This document shows positions 14,338-16,673 of a DNA stretch of 16,673 bases, in pieces (the first letter of the stretch is position 1; each line of letters opens with the position of its first letter). The DNA comes from Alteromonadaceae bacterium UBA2620 (lineage in GTDB: Bacteria; Pseudomonadota; Gammaproteobacteria; Enterobacterales; Alteromonadaceae). Location of the stretch: the NCBI GenBank assembly GCA_002339125.1, contig DDJQ01000056.1:54036-70708 (forward strand), given 5' to 3'. A program made the position numbers and the translations under genes. The notes beneath the pieces are model-generated. The model ran no database searches. It was not told the DNA's origin and was given only the letters and a program-made list of their open reading frames with translations.

Positions 14338-14352
14338 TAATTCATTGAATTA
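14338..14352. repeat. Palindrome TAATTCATTGAATTA with a third half-site at 14368-14374
   Basis: Perfect 7-bp arms around one T. The half-site TGAATTA recurs 22 bp downstream (14368-14374), about two helical turns, just before the ilvI ribosome binding site. AT-rich phased half-sites would suit a multimeric regulator. Confidence 0.5.
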
Positions 14353-14397
14353 CTTAAATGGTTAGTTTGAATTAATGATCCAACAGGAGATAACACC

Positions 14398-16116
14398 GTG
14401 AAGATGATGTCGGGCGCCGCCATGGTGGTGGAAGCGCTAAAAGATGTAGGAGTTACACATGTATTCGGTTACCCGGGTGGTGCCGTTCTTGACATTTATG
14501 ATGCATTATTTGCTCAGGATGATGTCAAACATGTCCTCGTGCGTCATGAACAGGCTGCTGCTCATATGGCAGATGGTTACGCGCGTTCGACAGGTAAAAC
14601 CGGTACCGTCCTCGTCACTTCAGGCCCGGGTGCTACCAATACCTTAACGGGTATTGCTACAGCCTATATGGATTCGATCCCTATGGTAATCCTGTCTGGT
14701 CAGGTGCCATCGATGCACATCGGTGAAGATGCCTTCCAGGAAACCGATATGGTGGGTTGTTCACGCCCAATCGTAAAACACAGCTTCCTGGTTAAGCGGG
14801 CTGAGGATATTCCTGACGCTATCGCGAAAGCCTATTACATTGCTAATACCGGCCGTCCGGGCCCGGTAGTGGTTGATTTACCAAAAGATATCGTTAACGT
14901 TATGGAAGAACACCCTTATGTTTTCCCAACTGATGTTAGCATGCGTTCTTATAACCCAACCGTACGCGGCCATATGAAGCAGGTGAAAAAAGCCGTTGCT
15001 TCACTTAAAAAAGCAGAGCGTCCGGTACTTTACGTAGGCGGCGGTGCTATCACGGCGGAAGCGTCCGGTTTAGTTACCCAACTGGCTGAGTTATTACAAG
15101 CGCCGGTAACCTGTACGCTGATGGGACTGGGTGCATTCCCTGGTACTCACGAGCAGTTCGTTGGCATGCTGGGCATGCACGGTACGCTTGAAGCCAACAA
15201 AACCATGCACAACTCAGACTGCATTTTAGCGCTGGGTGCCCGTTTTGATGACCGTGTTACCAATAACGTTGAAAAATTCTGTCCCCATGCGGAAATCATT
15301 CATGTGGATATTGACCCGGCGTCGATTTCTAAAACAGTGAATGCCCATATTCCGGTGGTTGGCTCAGTAGAAACTGTACTGGAGCAGATTTTAAACCTGT
15401 TAACCCCTGAAGAGCTGCCAGAGCAGAAAGCTAAACTGGCTGACTGGTGGGAGCAAATCACTCAGTGGCGTAGCCGCAAGTGCCTGAACTTCGAACAGGG
15501 AGAGTCGGTGATCAAACCGCAAAAGGTTATCGAATCACTCTACAAGCACACTAATGGCGAAGCGTACGTTAGTTCTGACGTTGGTCAGCACCAGATGTTT
15601 GCTGCGCTTTATTACCCGTATGATAAGCCGCGTCGCTGGATCAATTCCGGTGGCCTGGGCACTATGGGCTTCGGTTTACCGGCCGCTATGGGCGTACAGT
15701 TCGCTCACCCGGATGCGACCTCAGTGGTTGTGACCGGCGACGGTAGTATTCAGATGAACATTCAGGAACTGTCTACCTGCTTGCAGTATAACCTGCCGGT
15801 TAAGATTATTTCACTGAATAACCGTGCTCTGGGTATGGTTCGTCAGTGGCAGGATATGATTTATAAAGGGCGTCACTCCCATTCTTATATGGATTCCATG
15901 CCCGACTTCGTCAAACTGGCCGAGGCATATGGCCATGTGGGGATCAAAGTTGACTCGCTGTCTGAATTAGACGCAGCAATGGAGAAGTGCTTTAGCATCA
16001 CTGATCGTCTGGTATTTATGGATATTGCAGTCGACCAGAATGAACACGTATATCCCATGCAAATTAAGTACGGCGCGATGGATGACATGCGCTTAAGTAA
16101 GACGGAGAGAACCTGA
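14398..16116 (+). CDS. ilvI: Acetolactate synthase III, catalytic (large) subunit
   Basis: Condenses two pyruvates to acetolactate, or pyruvate with 2-ketobutyrate to acetohydroxybutyrate, the first common step of valine, leucine and isoleucine synthesis; it uses TPP, FAD and Mg. The 572-aa product has FGYPGGAVLDIYDAL at the N-terminus, the TPP-activating Glu51 (RHEQAAAHMADG), FAD-domain signatures (GLGAFPGTH, MLGMHGT) and the TPP motif GDGS at 447-450 ending at NN. The C-terminus HVYPMQIK...LSKTERT is close to E. coli IlvI, which separates it from IlvB and IlvG. The start is a GTG with AGGAGA 7 nt upstream, preferred over ATG at 14404. It overlaps ilvH by one base (TGATG). Confidence 0.97.
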   Translation: MKMMSGAAMVVEALKDVGVTHVFGYPGGAVLDIYDALFAQDDVKHVLVRHEQAAAHMADGYARSTGKTGTVLVTSGPGATNTLTGIATAYMDSIPMVILSGQVPSMHIGEDAFQETDMVGCSRPIVKHSFLVKRAEDIPDAIAKAYYIANTGRPGPVVVDLPKDIVNVMEEHPYVFPTDVSMRSYNPTVRGHMKQVKKAVASLKKAERPVLYVGGGAITAEASGLVTQLAELLQAPVTCTLMGLGAFPGTHEQFVGMLGMHGTLEANKTMHNSDCILALGARFDDRVTNNVEKFCPHAEIIHVDIDPASISKTVNAHIPVVGSVETVLEQILNLLTPEELPEQKAKLADWWEQITQWRSRKCLNFEQGESVIKPQKVIESLYKHTNGEAYVSSDVGQHQMFAALYYPYDKPRRWINSGGLGTMGFGLPAAMGVQFAHPDATSVVVTGDGSIQMNIQELSTCLQYNLPVKIISLNNRALGMVRQWQDMIYKGRHSHSYMDSMPDFVKLAEAYGHVGIKVDSLSELDAAMEKCFSITDRLVFMDIAVDQNEHVYPMQIKYGAMDDMRLSKTERT

Positions 16117-16613
16117 TGAAAAGAATTATTTCAGTATTAATGGAAAACGCGCCAGGTGCACTGTCGAGAATTGTTGGGGTGTTTTCACAGCGTGGCTACA
16201 ACGTTGACTCTTTATGTGTAGCACCAACCGAAGATCCGAGCTTGTCTCGCCTGACCATCATCACCCATGGCGATGATAAGGTTATTGAGCAAATTACCAA
16301 ACAGGTGAATAAGCTGGTGGACGTGCTTAAAGTGATCGATTTATCAGAAAATGCGCACATCGAACGGGAAATGATGCTGATTAAAGTAGCAACCCGTAAT
16401 GAAGCTATTCGTGCAGAAGTGAAACGTAATGCTGATATTTTCCGCGCCAACATTCTTGATGTATCGTTAAACAACTACACCATGGAAGTAACCGGTACCA
16501 CAGACAAACTGGATGCCTTTGCTACCACCATGGCGCAATGCACAGAGATCATCGAGTCATCCCGCACCGGCGTGTGTGGCCTGGCCCGGGGTGAGCGCGC
16601 TCTGCGCCCATAA
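16116..16613 (+). CDS. ilvH: Acetolactate synthase III, regulatory (small) subunit
   Basis: The 165-aa partner of IlvI that raises its activity and confers valine feedback inhibition. The N-terminal ACT domain reads MKRIISVLMENAPGALSRI then FSQRGYNVDSL, keeping N11, G14, S17 and N29. Changes at G14 and S17 are known to give valine resistance in E. coli, so feedback control is probably intact. The C-terminal domain has REMMLIKVAT, VKRNADIFRANILDV and a GVCGLARGERAL end. Length and motifs match E. coli IlvH (163 aa). Its ATG shares a base with the ilvI stop, and GGAG 8 nt upstream lies inside ilvI. Confidence 0.97.
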   Translation: MKRIISVLMENAPGALSRIVGVFSQRGYNVDSLCVAPTEDPSLSRLTIITHGDDKVIEQITKQVNKLVDVLKVIDLSENAHIEREMMLIKVATRNEAIRAEVKRNADIFRANILDVSLNNYTMEVTGTTDKLDAFATTMAQCTEIIESSRTGVCGLARGERALRP

Positions 16614-16629
16614 CCACTCAAACACTAAA

Positions 16630-16655
16630 AAGCCCGGCTTAGCCGGGCTTTTTTT
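16630..16655 (+). terminator. Rho-independent terminator of ilvIH
   Basis: AAGCCCGGC (16630-16638), loop TTA, GCCGGGCTT (16642-16650) and a run of seven Ts to 16655. The 9-bp GC-rich stem is perfect, and the A-run before it makes it potentially bidirectional. Confidence 0.95.
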
Positions 16656-16673
16656 GTTTGCCCAGCGAAGCTG

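Larger units (their letters stand above)
14029..14397. promoter_or_regulatory. AT-rich ilvIH leader and regulatory region
   Basis: 369 bp without a gene, strongly AT-rich. It contains a perfect 8-bp inverted repeat (14171-14190), a likely promoter (14238-14265), a small hairpin AAGCA-GTT-TGCTT (14321-14333) and a palindrome with a repeated half-site (14338-14352, 14368-14374). In E. coli ilvIH is activated by Lrp binding several AT-rich upstream sites. A similar layout is plausible here but no Lrp site is proven. A mini-ORF MVSLN (14358-14375) has no attenuator behind it. Confidence 0.6.

Overview
This window looks like a chromosomal segment of a marine gammaproteobacterium, most likely of the Alteromonadales (Alteromonas-like). 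The housekeeping proteins resemble their Enterobacteriaceae homologues closely, and the gene order matches conserved gammaproteobacterial neighbourhoods. The large TonB-dependent receptor and the TPR-sulfotransferase are typical of Alteromonadales. Genus is inferred, not proven.

Layout. (1) 1-2467, plus strand: the 3' end of gpmI (glycolysis), envC (activator of cell-division amidases) and a yibQ-type divergent polysaccharide deacetylase, the classic gpmI-envC-yibQ cluster. (2) 2556-3025: a small MerC-family membrane protein whose promoter is covered by a perfect 19-bp palindrome matching the Zur zinc-repressor consensus. (3) 3028-6624, minus strand: rsgA (ribosome assembly GTPase), psd (phosphatidylethanolamine synthesis), a DMT/EamA transporter and a glycerophosphodiester phosphodiesterase. 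The last three are tightly spaced, so synthesis and breakdown of phospholipid head groups probably share a transcript. (4) 6713-7571, plus strand: orn (oligoribonuclease), divergent from rsgA as in E. coli, then tRNA-Gly(GCC) and a decayed second tRNA-Gly copy. E. coli has the glyVXY tRNA-Gly tandem array next to orn, so this looks like an eroded form of that array.

(5) 7572-14028 is more accessory in character. It holds a long non-coding stretch, a TonB-dependent outer-membrane receptor, a TPR-sulfotransferase, a DUF4442 hotdog protein and a sterol desaturase/fatty acid hydroxylase gene broken by three small frame lesions, all in simple repeats. The sulfotransferase and DUF4442 start codons each lie directly behind a terminator-like hairpin. 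(6) 14029-16655: an AT-rich leader rich in inverted repeats, then ilvI-ilvH (acetolactate synthase III, first step of valine/leucine/isoleucine synthesis) and a strong rho-independent terminator.

I found no integrase, transposase, CRISPR array, toxin-antitoxin pair or recognisable defence system. The observations most worth following are the Zur box on the MerC-family gene, the three-lesion desaturase (including a GCACA repeat expansion), the tRNA-Gly remnant and the start codons placed right after terminators.
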